Positions 1-6,807 of a stretch of 63,169 bases of DNA are shown piece after piece. How positions within the stretch are numbered: position 1 is the stretch's first letter; the number at the start of each line of letters is the position of its first letter. Source of the DNA: Planctomycetota bacterium. GTDB taxonomy: Bacteria > Planctomycetota > JACOTG01. The stretch lies in contig JACOTG010000215.1 in NCBI GenBank assembly GCA_016178505.1, positions 1 through 63,169 of the forward strand, given 5' to 3'. The notes under the pieces were generated by a model. That model was not told the DNA's origin, made no database searches, and saw nothing but the letters and a program-made list of their open reading frames with translations. Made by a program: the position numbers and the translations under genes.

Positions 1-408
1 CCGATCTTCGAGGCGGCGCGCGACGCCGGCTTCGGCGAGCGCGACGTCCGCTTCCTCGGCTACGTCGGCGAAACGGATCTCGTGTTCCTCTATCGAGCGG
101 CCGCGGCGCTCGTCTATCCGAGCCTTTACGAGGGCTTCGGCCTGCCGCCGCTCGAGGCGATGGCCGCGGGCTGTCCGGTGATCGCGTCGAATCGGGCATC
201 GCTGCCCGAGGTGATCGGCGATGCGGGAATCCAAGTCGATCCGGAAAGCGTGGAAGCGATCGCCGACGCGCTCGTCCGAATGGCGAACGATTCAGGGCTT
301 CGCGAGGACCTCGCTCGTCGCGGCCGCACACGAGCCGAGATCTTTCCGTGGAGCCGTTGCGCCGATGCGACCCTCGAAGCCTATCGCGACGTCGCGCGCC
401 GACTATAA
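1..408 (+). CDS. GT4 family glycosyltransferase, C-terminal part (5' end outside window)
   Basis: The frame is open from the first base, so only the last 135 residues are visible. They form the second Rossmann half of a GT-B glycosyltransferase of the GT4 type. The sugar-nucleotide binding signature [15 protein letters not shown], with its E-x7-E pair, is followed by GCPVIAS and a Pro-Glu-Val loop, the usual ending of this family. The enzyme would transfer a sugar from an activated donor to a growing glycan at the cytoplasmic membrane face. Two further GT4 genes follow on the same strand, so it belongs to a surface-polysaccharide or glycan-assembly operon that starts upstream of the window. 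Donor and acceptor cannot be read from the sequence. Confidence 0.9.
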   Translation, partial: PIFEAARDAGFGERDVRFLGYVGETDLVFLYRAAAALVYPSLYEGFGLPPLEAMAAGCPVIASNRASLPEVIGDAGIQVDPESVEAIADALVRMANDSGLREDLARRGRTRAEIFPWSRCADATLEAYRDVARRL

Positions 409-434
409 TCCGCGAATCTCGGGAGAGACGATCG

Positions 435-1556
435 TTGGCACGCGTTGGGATCGACGTGAGCATCCTCGCCACGGCGGAGCGCACGGGCGTCGAGCGCTAT
501 CAGCTTGGGCTCCTCGAAGCGCTCGCTCGCACGGACGGCGAGACGAGCTATTTCCTCTTCTCGCCGGAGCCTGTCGAGCTTCCGTTCGAGCTTCCGGAGA
601 ACTTCCAAGCCGTGACGCGCGGCGTCGGCGCTCGCCTCGTGTTCTGGCGCGAGACGCAACTGCCGTCGCTCCTCAAGGAGCACGGGATCGATGTCTTCCA
701 CTCGCCGGTCTCGGCGATCCCGATCCGCGGCCGCGCACAAAAGATCGCCACCGTCCACGAAGTGCCGTGGGTTCGCGAGGAGAGAGCCGAAAAGCGCGGC
801 GGCAAACTGAACCACGCCGTGCGACTCTTCCTCGGGATCAAGGTCGCCGCCGCGATCATCACGCCGTCGCAGCAAACCGCGTCGGACATCGAGCGACTCT
901 ATCCCGACACCGCCGATCGCATCTGCGTGATCTACCCCGGCGTCTCCCAAGCGTTCCATCCGCCGCGCGGCCGCCTCGAGATCCACGAGACTCTGTCGAA
1001 GCTCGGGATCTCGGAATCGCCCTACTTCCTCTTCGTCGGGACGATTCGGAAGAAGAAGAACGTCTCGCTGCTCCTCGACGCGTTCTCGCGCGTCGCCGAA
1101 GAGCTTCCCGAGATGCGGCTCGTGTTCGTCGGCAAGCCCGGCGACGAAGATGAATCCGTGCGCGCGCGGTGCCGCGACGCAGGCCTCGAGGACCGAGTGA
1201 CGTTTGCGGGCTACGTTGACGACGCGGATCTGCCGTGGCTCTATGGCGCGGCCACCGCCGTCGTCTATCCGTCGGCGAGCGAGGGGTTCGGCTTTCCCGT
1301 CGTCGAGGCGTTCGCCTGCGGCACTCCGGTGATCGCATCGGATGCGGGGTCCATTCCCGAGGTCGCGAGCGATGCGGCGCTCGTCGTCCCCGCCGGCGAC
1401 CTCGACGCGCTGGCGAAGGGACTCGTGGAGATCGTCACCGACGGACGGCAGCGACGATTCCTCATCGACCGCGGACTCGCTCGCGCCCGCGACTTCTCGT
1501 GGGAGGCGTGCGCCGAGCGGACGATGAGCCTCTACCGCCAGCTCGCCGGTGAGTAA
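435..1556 (+). CDS. GT4 family glycosyltransferase
   Basis: A 373-residue GT-B glycosyltransferase. The N-terminus reads VGIDVSILATAERTGVERY, the usual opening beta strand and glycine loop. The C-terminal half holds LFVGTIRKKKN and SASEGFGFPVVEAFA with the E-x7-E pair. An upstream ATG at 348 lies inside the previous gene and adds 29 Arg-rich residues without family character. I therefore chose TTG at 435, which has a GGGAGAG ribosome site 7 bases ahead and leaves a 26-base gap from the previous stop. It overlaps the next glycosyltransferase by 8 bases, so the three genes are probably one operon. Substrates are unknown. Confidence 0.88.
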   Translation: MARVGIDVSILATAERTGVERYQLGLLEALARTDGETSYFLFSPEPVELPFELPENFQAVTRGVGARLVFWRETQLPSLLKEHGIDVFHSPVSAIPIRGRAQKIATVHEVPWVREERAEKRGGKLNHAVRLFLGIKVAAAIITPSQQTASDIERLYPDTADRICVIYPGVSQAFHPPRGRLEIHETLSKLGISESPYFLFVGTIRKKKNVSLLLDAFSRVAEELPEMRLVFVGKPGDEDESVRARCRDAGLEDRVTFAGYVDDADLPWLYGAATAVVYPSASEGFGFPVVEAFACGTPVIASDAGSIPEVASDAALVVPAGDLDALAKGLVEIVTDGRQRRFLIDRGLARARDFSWEACAERTMSLYRQLAGE

Positions 1557-2664
1557 CGGGCCTACGCGAATCGGCGTCGACGCGACCGTCGTCGACGCGA
1601 GGCCTTCCGGCGCGCGACGTCGCTTCGTGGAAGTGTTTCGCCGCCTCGTCGAGGGCGATGCCGGCGCCGAATATCGGTTCTACGCGGCGCGCGGAGTGCG
1701 TCTCGCGGACTTCGCGCCGTTCGCCGAAGGACGCACGATCGAAAGTCCGTTCTCGCCGGGCCGGCCGCTCCGCCGCGCGGCGCGCGGGATCGTGTGGTGG
1801 CCGCGCCGCGCCGCAGAGGACGACCTCGCAGTGCTGCACGCGCACGCGCTGCCGGCGCCAAACCTCCTCGCGCGCACGAGGGTCGTGCTGACGATTCACG
1901 ACGTTCGCGCGCTGGCCCTGCCCGATCTCTATTCGGCGGGACGGAGGCAGCTCCAGAAGCTCGCGCTCGATTCCATGAGGCGCCACGTCGCGCGGGTGAT
2001 CGTGCCGTCCGAGTTCACGAAGCACGAGCTGGTCTCCCGCGCGAGCGTTCCCGAGGAGCGCGTCGTCGTGATCCCGAATGCGCCGTCCGACGTCGAGCCG
2101 CGGGATCTCGCCGCCGTTCGCGCGTGGCTCGCGCTTCCCGAACGATTCCTGCTCGTGGTCGCGCACCTCGAGCCGCGGAAAAACCTCGGCGTTCTTCTCG
2201 AGTCGCTCGTCGCGCTCCCGGGCGAGACGCTCGTGATCGTGGGGGAGGGCCGCGAGCGCGACCGACTTCTCCGGGCAGCCGAGAGTCTCGGCGTGGTCTC
2301 GCGCGTGCGGATCGTCGAACGACTCGACGACGCGGACCTCGCGGCCGTCTATCGTCTCGCGTCGATCTTCTTGTTTCCGTCGCTCTACGAAGGCTTCGGC
2401 ATTCCCGTGCTCGAGGCGATGGCAGCGGGGACGCCCGTCATTGCCGCGGCGACGTCCGCGATTCCGGAGGTCGCGGGCGAGGCAGCGATGCTGCTTCCGC
2501 CGAGCGACGCCGGCGCGTGGGCGAATGCGATTCGAGCGCTCGCGCGAGACGACTCGAGTCGTCGGGCGCTCGTCGAGGCGGGCCGTGCTCGAGCGGCGCG
2601 TTTTTCTTGGGATCGCACGGCGAACGAGATCCTCGGGCTCCAGCGAGAGCTTCTCGCGTCGTGA
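1549..2664 (+). CDS. GT4 family glycosyltransferase
   Basis: A 371-residue GT-B glycosyltransferase starting at GTG inside the end of the previous gene (8-base overlap, translational coupling). It shows the N-terminal strand RIGVDATVVDARPSG, a central VVAHLEPRKNLGVLLESL strand-helix at about residue 203, and the donor-site signature SLYEGFGIPVLEAMA near residue 279, followed by GTPVIAA and PEVAGEAA. It is the last gene of the three-glycosyltransferase run; convergent lipoprotein genes begin 27 bases after its stop. It probably adds one sugar to a surface glycan; the linkage cannot be predicted. Confidence 0.9.
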   Translation: MSNGPTRIGVDATVVDARPSGARRRFVEVFRRLVEGDAGAEYRFYAARGVRLADFAPFAEGRTIESPFSPGRPLRRAARGIVWWPRRAAEDDLAVLHAHALPAPNLLARTRVVLTIHDVRALALPDLYSAGRRQLQKLALDSMRRHVARVIVPSEFTKHELVSRASVPEERVVVIPNAPSDVEPRDLAAVRAWLALPERFLLVVAHLEPRKNLGVLLESLVALPGETLVIVGEGRERDRLLRAAESLGVVSRVRIVERLDDADLAAVYRLASIFLFPSLYEGFGIPVLEAMAAGTPVIAAATSAIPEVAGEAAMLLPPSDAGAWANAIRALARDDSSRRALVEAGRARAARFSWDRTANEILGLQRELLAS

Positions 2665-2691
2665 TCGAGTCGGCGTCGAACGAGTTGCCGG

Positions 2692-3009
2692 CTACTCGCC
2701 GTAGATGTGGACCGTGCGCTGCGTCCAGATGCCGAGGACGCTCAGCGTTTCGAGGTCGGCGTAGTAGACGGTGTTGATGCCGTTCGCCTTTGCGATGTCG
2801 CCGATGCCGTTCGTGTCCCACGTCACGGAGGCGTAATAGCGGATCTCCTTGACGTCGCCGTGGCCGGACTTCGTGACGCCGGCGGGGGTCTTCCTGAAGT
2901 TCTCGTCGAGCGGCTCGGTCGTGTGGCGATAGAGGATCCCGATGCAGCCGGGCGTCAGCGCCACGGCGGCCGCGAGCACGAAGCCTTTGAGTCGTGTGAT
3001 CACGATCAA
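2692..3009 (-). CDS. TRL-like lipoprotein (copy 2)
   Basis: A 105-residue protein with an N-terminal hydrophobic helix ending in AVALTPGC, a plausible lipobox (T-P-G-C), so it is probably a lipoprotein. The mature part has a threonine-rich start (TTEPLDENF), a central SVTWDTNGIGDIAKANGI segment and the ending VHIYGE. That pattern (a G-D-x-G-x-x-A-A-K/A segment, then strands) matches the small TRL-like family known from spirochaetes and other Gram-negatives, whose role is not known. It overlaps its paralogue at 3006-3302 by 4 bases and is the last gene of the minus-strand serpin/TRL group. The family call is from pattern memory only. Confidence 0.7.
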   Translation of the reverse strand: MIVITRLKGFVLAAAVALTPGCIGILYRHTTEPLDENFRKTPAGVTKSGHGDVKEIRYYASVTWDTNGIGDIAKANGINTVYYADLETLSVLGIWTQRTVHIYGE

Positions 3010-3302
3010 TCGCCGTAGAGAATCGTGGTCTGCTCGTAGTAGAGCCCGAAGAGGATGCTCAGCACCTCGCGGTCGGCGTGGTTGATCGTCGAGATGTTGC
3101 CCTGCTTCGCCGCGGCTTGCGTGCCCGCGTCACCCCACGCGACGAGCCACAGGATGCTGCGAAAATCGGAACGGCCGACCTTGTTGCCGAGCTGTGTCTT
3201 GTCGAGGTCGGTGTCGAGCGGCGTCGTGAAGTGCGCGAAGAGACATCCCGGGAGCGCGACGAGCATGACTCCGACGAGCACGAGCGCGAAGACTTTACTC
3301 AA
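3006..3302 (-). CDS. TRL-like lipoprotein (copy 1)
   Basis: A 98-residue protein with a signal helix ending at VALPGC (lipobox L-P-G-C), so an exported lipoprotein. The mature sequence FTTPLDTDLDKTQLG, WGDAGTQAAAKQGNI and the C-terminal YYEQTTILYGD align by eye with the downstream gene, which starts within its last codon (4-base overlap). The two are tandem paralogues and translationally coupled. G-D-A-G-x-x-A-A-A-K is the core motif of the TRL-like family. It lies 60 bases downstream of the second serpin on the same strand. No enzymatic residues are evident; a cell-envelope structural or stress role is only a guess. Confidence 0.72.
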   Translation of the reverse strand: MSKVFALVLVGVMLVALPGCLFAHFTTPLDTDLDKTQLGNKVGRSDFRSILWLVAWGDAGTQAAAKQGNISTINHADREVLSILFGLYYEQTTILYGD

Positions 3303-3362
3303 AGGACCGCCTCCTGATTGCTGAGTGTTGGCGGCGCAGATTAGGCGAGCGTCGGATCGGTG

Positions 3363-4544
3363 TCAATTGCCCACGGTCGGATCGCCCACGGTTCCGACAA
3401 AGAAGAGGAGACCGCTCGCATCGTCGCGCAGCGTGAAGAGAAACGGACGATCGGCGCGAAGCGTGAACGAGGAGGCGTTGGCCGACGCATAGCCGATCGA
3501 CCACAGCACGCGCGTGGCCGCGGCAGCTTCGACGCCGGCCTCGTCGACGGCGAAGAACGTCGCCTGGTCCACGTCGGTGATCGGGAGGCTCTTCCCCTCG
3601 AACACCCCGGAGAAGTCCGCCGTTCGAGGATCGAACGCCGACGTCATCCCGAGAGCTTTCAAGTCGCCTACGAGGTTCCTCTGGCCCTTGCACTCGAAGC
3701 GCGGGAGGAAGATGTCACCCGGCGCGCCGTGCTCTGCGCGAAGCCACTGGTCGAGGCGATCGGCTCGCAGCTCCGCGACGAGCGCGTCGATCGGCACGGT
3801 CGGCTTCGGCAGCACGAGCGTGAATTGGATCGCGCCGCGGCCAAACGGAAGGTCGACCACTTGAACGTGATCGTCCTCGAAATACGCGAAGCCGCCGGTC
3901 GCGTGCATGAGCGGGCACGAGACCGTGGCGCCGTCCGCGCGGTGGAACGGGGCGCTCGTGGTCTTGGCGCCGTCGAAGGCTCTCGTCCACGCGCCCTTGA
4001 AGGACACGACGTTCAGGATCTCTAGAGCGTCTGGGCCGAGCACCTCGGGTCGAGCGAAGTGCGGGATCATCCCGTCGGTCTTCTTTGCGACCCACGCCTC
4101 GGACGAGGTGCCGCCGATCGGAAGGATCTCGGAGTGGAACGACGACTGGAGGAGGTCGACGAAGCTGCGGCGGATCGGAAACTCAGGCGAATGCCAGATC
4201 GCGTTCGCGATCACGAGGGTCACCTTCGGGTCCCGACGGGCGAGCGAGTGGAGGAGGGCTTCGTATTCGCTCGCGGTCTTCTCGAACGGGACGTCGTCGA
4301 GCGAGAGCACATGGCGCATCTCGTCGCGCGTGCGTCCACCGGCTCCGAGGAGCGCCGCGGTGAGGCCGATCGATGCGGACGCCGGCGATACCACGACGCT
4401 CTTGCCCCGCGAATCCTCCGCGGCTCGCCGAAAGAGCGCGAGCCCGCACTCGTTCGCCGCGCGAGCGACGGGCTCGTTCGTCTGACCGAAGGCGTGGGCT
4501 CCCATCGCGAAGAAGAGCAGCGACGTGACGGTGCAGTGGTTCAT
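3363..4544 (-). CDS. secreted serpin (protease inhibitor), copy B
   Basis: A 393-residue serpin. The start chosen is the ATG at 4544, which begins a clear signal peptide (MNHCTVTSLLFFAMGAHAFG); the frame upstream is Arg-rich and without family character. Serpin core landmarks are NVVSFKGAW, VVDLPFGRGAIQF and the C-terminal DRPFLFTLRDDASGLLFFVG. The reactive-loop hinge reads EAGVEAAAATR: small residues at P12-P9 permit loop insertion, so it should be inhibitory, although P14 is Val instead of the usual Thr. The loop is about five residues longer than in alpha-1-antitrypsin, so P1 cannot be fixed. It lies 92 bases downstream of another serpin. Likely role: trapping extracellular or periplasmic serine or cysteine proteases. 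Confidence 0.93.
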   Translation of the reverse strand: MNHCTVTSLLFFAMGAHAFGQTNEPVARAANECGLALFRRAAEDSRGKSVVVSPASASIGLTAALLGAGGRTRDEMRHVLSLDDVPFEKTASEYEALLHSLARRDPKVTLVIANAIWHSPEFPIRRSFVDLLQSSFHSEILPIGGTSSEAWVAKKTDGMIPHFARPEVLGPDALEILNVVSFKGAWTRAFDGAKTTSAPFHRADGATVSCPLMHATGGFAYFEDDHVQVVDLPFGRGAIQFTLVLPKPTVPIDALVAELRADRLDQWLRAEHGAPGDIFLPRFECKGQRNLVGDLKALGMTSAFDPRTADFSGVFEGKSLPITDVDQATFFAVDEAGVEAAAATRVLWSIGYASANASSFTLRADRPFLFTLRDDASGLLFFVGTVGDPTVGN

Positions 4545-4636
4545 CGAACGTCGCCCCGCGGGGTTCCGAGAGGGGATGGGCTTCGGCGACGATTGTCGCC
4601 GCGCGCGAGCCCGCTCGCAATCCGTGGCTCGGGGCG

Positions 4637-5806
4637 TCACGCCGCGCTCGGATCTGCGATCTTCCCAAGGAAGAGGACCACCCCCGACTTCGATTCGTGG
4701 ATGACGAAGACGAACGGGCGATCGACGCGCATGACGAATCGCGGTGACACTTGCGCCGACGTGCGAGACACCTCGACGCTCGTCGCGGCGGCGGCCTCCG
4801 TGCCTTCCTCGTTCACCTCGACGAACGTCTTGTGCTTGACCTCGCTGATGAAGAGCTTGGGTGCGATGCCGCCGAAGTCGGCGCTCGCGGTGAACGCGGT
4901 GGGCATTCCGAGCGCGGCGAGCGGCCCGTTGAGCGTCGATTCGGTGCGCGTGACGAAGCGCGGCAGGAAGATCTCGCCGTCACGATCCTGAAGCCCGGTC
5001 GGGAGTCCGCCGTCGAGGCTCGCGAGGAGCGCGTCGATGCTGGAGCCTGCCGCGGGGAGGAGGATCGTCGCGCGGAAAGCACCGTTGCCGTACGGAAGCT
5101 CAACGGCTTGCAGCACGGGCGTTTCGAGGCATCGCAGGCTTCCGCTTCGGTGCATCAGCTTGCACGGGACTTTCGTGTCGTCGGCGCGAACGAAGGAGTC
5201 GTCCTTCGTGAGCTTGGGGTCGAACGCAATCTTCCAGGCGCCCTTGAAGTAGATCGCGTCGATGAGGTACGCGACGACGTCGGCCGGAATGCGGTCGGGG
5301 ACGATCGCCGGGATCTTGCCCTCCGTGGCGCGTCCGACCCAGCCGTTGATGGTGGACGCCGCGTCGGGCGCCGCGAAATCGAGCGAGCGCACCTCGGCAT
5401 GGAAGTGCTTCGCGTTCGTCGCGACGAACTCGGGCTTCGCATTGAAGCCGCGGCGAAGCCAAATCGAATTGGCGATCTTGTGCACGACGGCAGGGTCGGC
5501 GGACGCGAGCGTGGCCAGCGCGCTCTCGCACGCGGCGTTCACGGCGTCGTCGGACAAATCGCCGAGCTGAAGCGTGCGGCGCATCTCGTCGTGCGTGGTC
5601 GCGCGCGCACCGTTCAGCGCCATGTCGAGCGCCAACGACACGCTGATCGGCGACACGACGACGTTCGTCGCCGCGCCATCGGCCGTGAGCTTTCGGAAGA
5701 GAGACCACCCAAACTGATTCGAGGCGCGGGCGAACGTCTCCTCGCCGCGCGCGCTCGTCGTCGCAGCGGCGAGGAGGGAGAGGAGCGCCATTTCGGGGCC
5801 GTTCAT
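4637..5806 (-). CDS. secreted serpin (protease inhibitor), copy A
   Basis: A 389-residue serpin of typical family length. The ATG has an AAAGGA ribosome site upstream and starts a signal-like segment (MALLSLLAAATTSARG). Core motifs include NVVVSPISVSLALDMALNGA (helix B), DAIYFKGAWKIAFDP, VELPYGNGAFRATILLP and RPFVFVIHESKSGVVLFLGK. The hinge EEGTEAAAAT is the textbook inhibitory P17-P8 sequence. The loop continues SVEVSRTSAQVSPRF; an Arg sits near P2/P1, so a trypsin-like target is possible. It heads the minus-strand group serpin-serpin-TRL-TRL. Bacterial serpins are known to protect cells against host or competitor proteases; the target here is unknown. Confidence 0.95.
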   Translation of the reverse strand: MNGPEMALLSLLAAATTSARGEETFARASNQFGWSLFRKLTADGAATNVVVSPISVSLALDMALNGARATTHDEMRRTLQLGDLSDDAVNAACESALATLASADPAVVHKIANSIWLRRGFNAKPEFVATNAKHFHAEVRSLDFAAPDAASTINGWVGRATEGKIPAIVPDRIPADVVAYLIDAIYFKGAWKIAFDPKLTKDDSFVRADDTKVPCKLMHRSGSLRCLETPVLQAVELPYGNGAFRATILLPAAGSSIDALLASLDGGLPTGLQDRDGEIFLPRFVTRTESTLNGPLAALGMPTAFTASADFGGIAPKLFISEVKHKTFVEVNEEGTEAAAATSVEVSRTSAQVSPRFVMRVDRPFVFVIHESKSGVVLFLGKIADPSAA

Positions 5807-5916
5807 TCTTCATTTCCTTTCGTGGACGGTCGTCGATACGGGCCGACGATCCGGATCGCACCGATCGAGACGCGCGACGAACGAGCGACTCCGATCATCG
5901 TCGGTCTCATTGTCGC

Positions 5917-5945
5917 TTGGAACATGGGGCCGCCTTCGATATCTT
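5917..5945 (+). promoter_or_regulatory. candidate sigma70-type promoter for the BamE-like pair
   Basis: TTGGAA (5917-5922), 17-base spacer, TATCTT (5940-5945); each hexamer matches the housekeeping consensus at four of six positions. The GTG start of the downstream lipoprotein gene is about 30 bases further on. Sequence inspection only. Confidence 0.35.
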
Positions 5946-5975
5946 GCCCCATCTTCGAGTTCCCTTGGAGACGAT

Positions 5976-6386
5976 GTGACCGCGAGAGTTTTTTTTCTGA
6001 CGTGGGTCCTGGCGCTCTCCTCGTGCGCCGTCGGCCGCGTTTATCAGGGTCGTGAGATCGTGGCCGAGGACGTGAAGTCGATCGTCATCGGCAAGACGAC
6101 CCGCACCGAGATCCTCGAAAAGTTCGGCCCGCCCGTCGAGTTCCGCCGCCTCGAGGTGCTCGCCGATTTTCTGCCGGCACAAACGATTGCGTCGGACACC
6201 GAGCCCGAGGCCGTCTATCCAGACGTCATCGCCTACAAACAAAACGAGGCGCGAGTGAAGCTGCTGATCCTCATCCTCTTCAATTGGGTGCAGATCACGG
6301 TGCGCGCCGATTACTTGGTGGTCTTCTTCGACGACAAGGGCGTGGTGAAGGACTATGCGTTCGATCCGGGCCGCTCTCGTTTCTAG
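5976..6386 (+). CDS. BamE/SmpA-like lipoprotein 1
   Basis: A 136-residue lipoprotein. I chose GTG at 5976 because GGAG stands 5 bases ahead and the product then begins with a compact signal sequence ending LALSSC, a lipobox. An upstream ATG at 5910 would add 22 residues with no signal character. The stretch IVIGKTTRTEILEKFGPP is the helix-turn-GPP core of the SmpA/OmlA (BamE) domain, in which a small lipoprotein supports outer-membrane protein assembly. A hydrophobic strand (LLILILFNWVQI) and VVFFDDKGVVKDY follow, as in that fold. The next, similar gene overlaps its end by 32 bases. Whether it works with BamA or only shares the fold is unknown. Confidence 0.75.
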   Translation: MTARVFFLTWVLALSSCAVGRVYQGREIVAEDVKSIVIGKTTRTEILEKFGPPVEFRRLEVLADFLPAQTIASDTEPEAVYPDVIAYKQNEARVKLLILILFNWVQITVRADYLVVFFDDKGVVKDYAFDPGRSRF

Positions 6387-6732
6387 CGTGCTCGCGCTCG
6401 CGAGCTGTACGATCGGCCGCGTCTACCAGGGGACGCCTTTTCCGGATGATCCAGCGGCAGGGCTCGTGCGGGGCCGGACGACGAAGGCAGAGGCGCTACG
6501 GACACTCGGTCCCCCGGGGCGCATCCATCACCAGACCGACGGCGACATCTTCGCGTACTCGTTCGATCGCACGAACTACAAGAGCTTCGCGATCAGTGAG
6601 CCGGTCATCACGCACTTCACGCTTTTCAGCTGGTCGCGCGAAGACGGACGCCGAGACCGTCTTGTCCTCTTCTTCGACCGAGCCGGCATCCTAGAGGACT
6701 GGGGCCTCTCCCACGAAACCGCCGACCTCTGA
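6355..6732 (+). CDS. BamE/SmpA-like lipoprotein 2
   Basis: A 125-residue paralogue of the preceding gene. It starts at ATG 6355 inside that gene's last codons (32-base overlap, different frame), with an AAGGA site ahead. The signal helix ends VLALASC (lipobox) and is followed by TIGRVYQG, which closely repeats AVGRVYQG of the first copy. The BamE-type core is LVRGRTTKAEALRTLGPPG, and the final strand is RLVLFFDRAGILEDWG. The pair is probably a tandem duplication co-translated from one mRNA. A role in envelope assembly is inferred from the fold alone. A palindromic repeat and a hairpin with a T-run follow the stop. Confidence 0.75.
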   Translation: MRSIRAALVSSVLALASCTIGRVYQGTPFPDDPAAGLVRGRTTKAEALRTLGPPGRIHHQTDGDIFAYSFDRTNYKSFAISEPVITHFTLFSWSREDGRRDRLVLFFDRAGILEDWGLSHETADL

Positions 6733-6733
6733 T

Positions 6734-6764
6734 CCGGCGAATGGGGTCTGACCCCATTAGCCGG
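6734..6764. repeat. REP-like perfect palindrome
   Basis: AATGGGGTC (6740-6748), a single T, then GACCCCATT (6750-6758), flanked by CCGGC and GCCGG so that the arms extend to 15 positions with one mismatch. It lies between the convergent BamE-like and pyrophosphatase genes. The compact inverted repeat resembles extragenic REP elements mobilised by REP-associated transposases. I saw no second copy in this window. Confidence 0.5.
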
Positions 6765-6786
6765 GACGACCGGCGCTCGGCGGCGC

Positions 6787-6801
6787 GTGCCTGGCACTTT
6801 T
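6787..6801 (+). terminator. small hairpin with T-run between convergent genes
   Basis: GTGCC, one T, GGCAC, then TTTT. A 5-bp stem with a 1-base loop is weak for intrinsic termination, but it sits in the 75-base convergent gap. It could instead be a second piece of the neighbouring repeat unit. Confidence 0.35.
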
Positions 6802-6807
6802 AGTCGG

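Noticed and set aside
348..434. Upstream ATG extension of the second glycosyltransferase
   Set aside because: It overlaps the previous gene, is Arg-rich and lacks a ribosome site, while TTG at 435 has one and starts directly at the conserved first strand.
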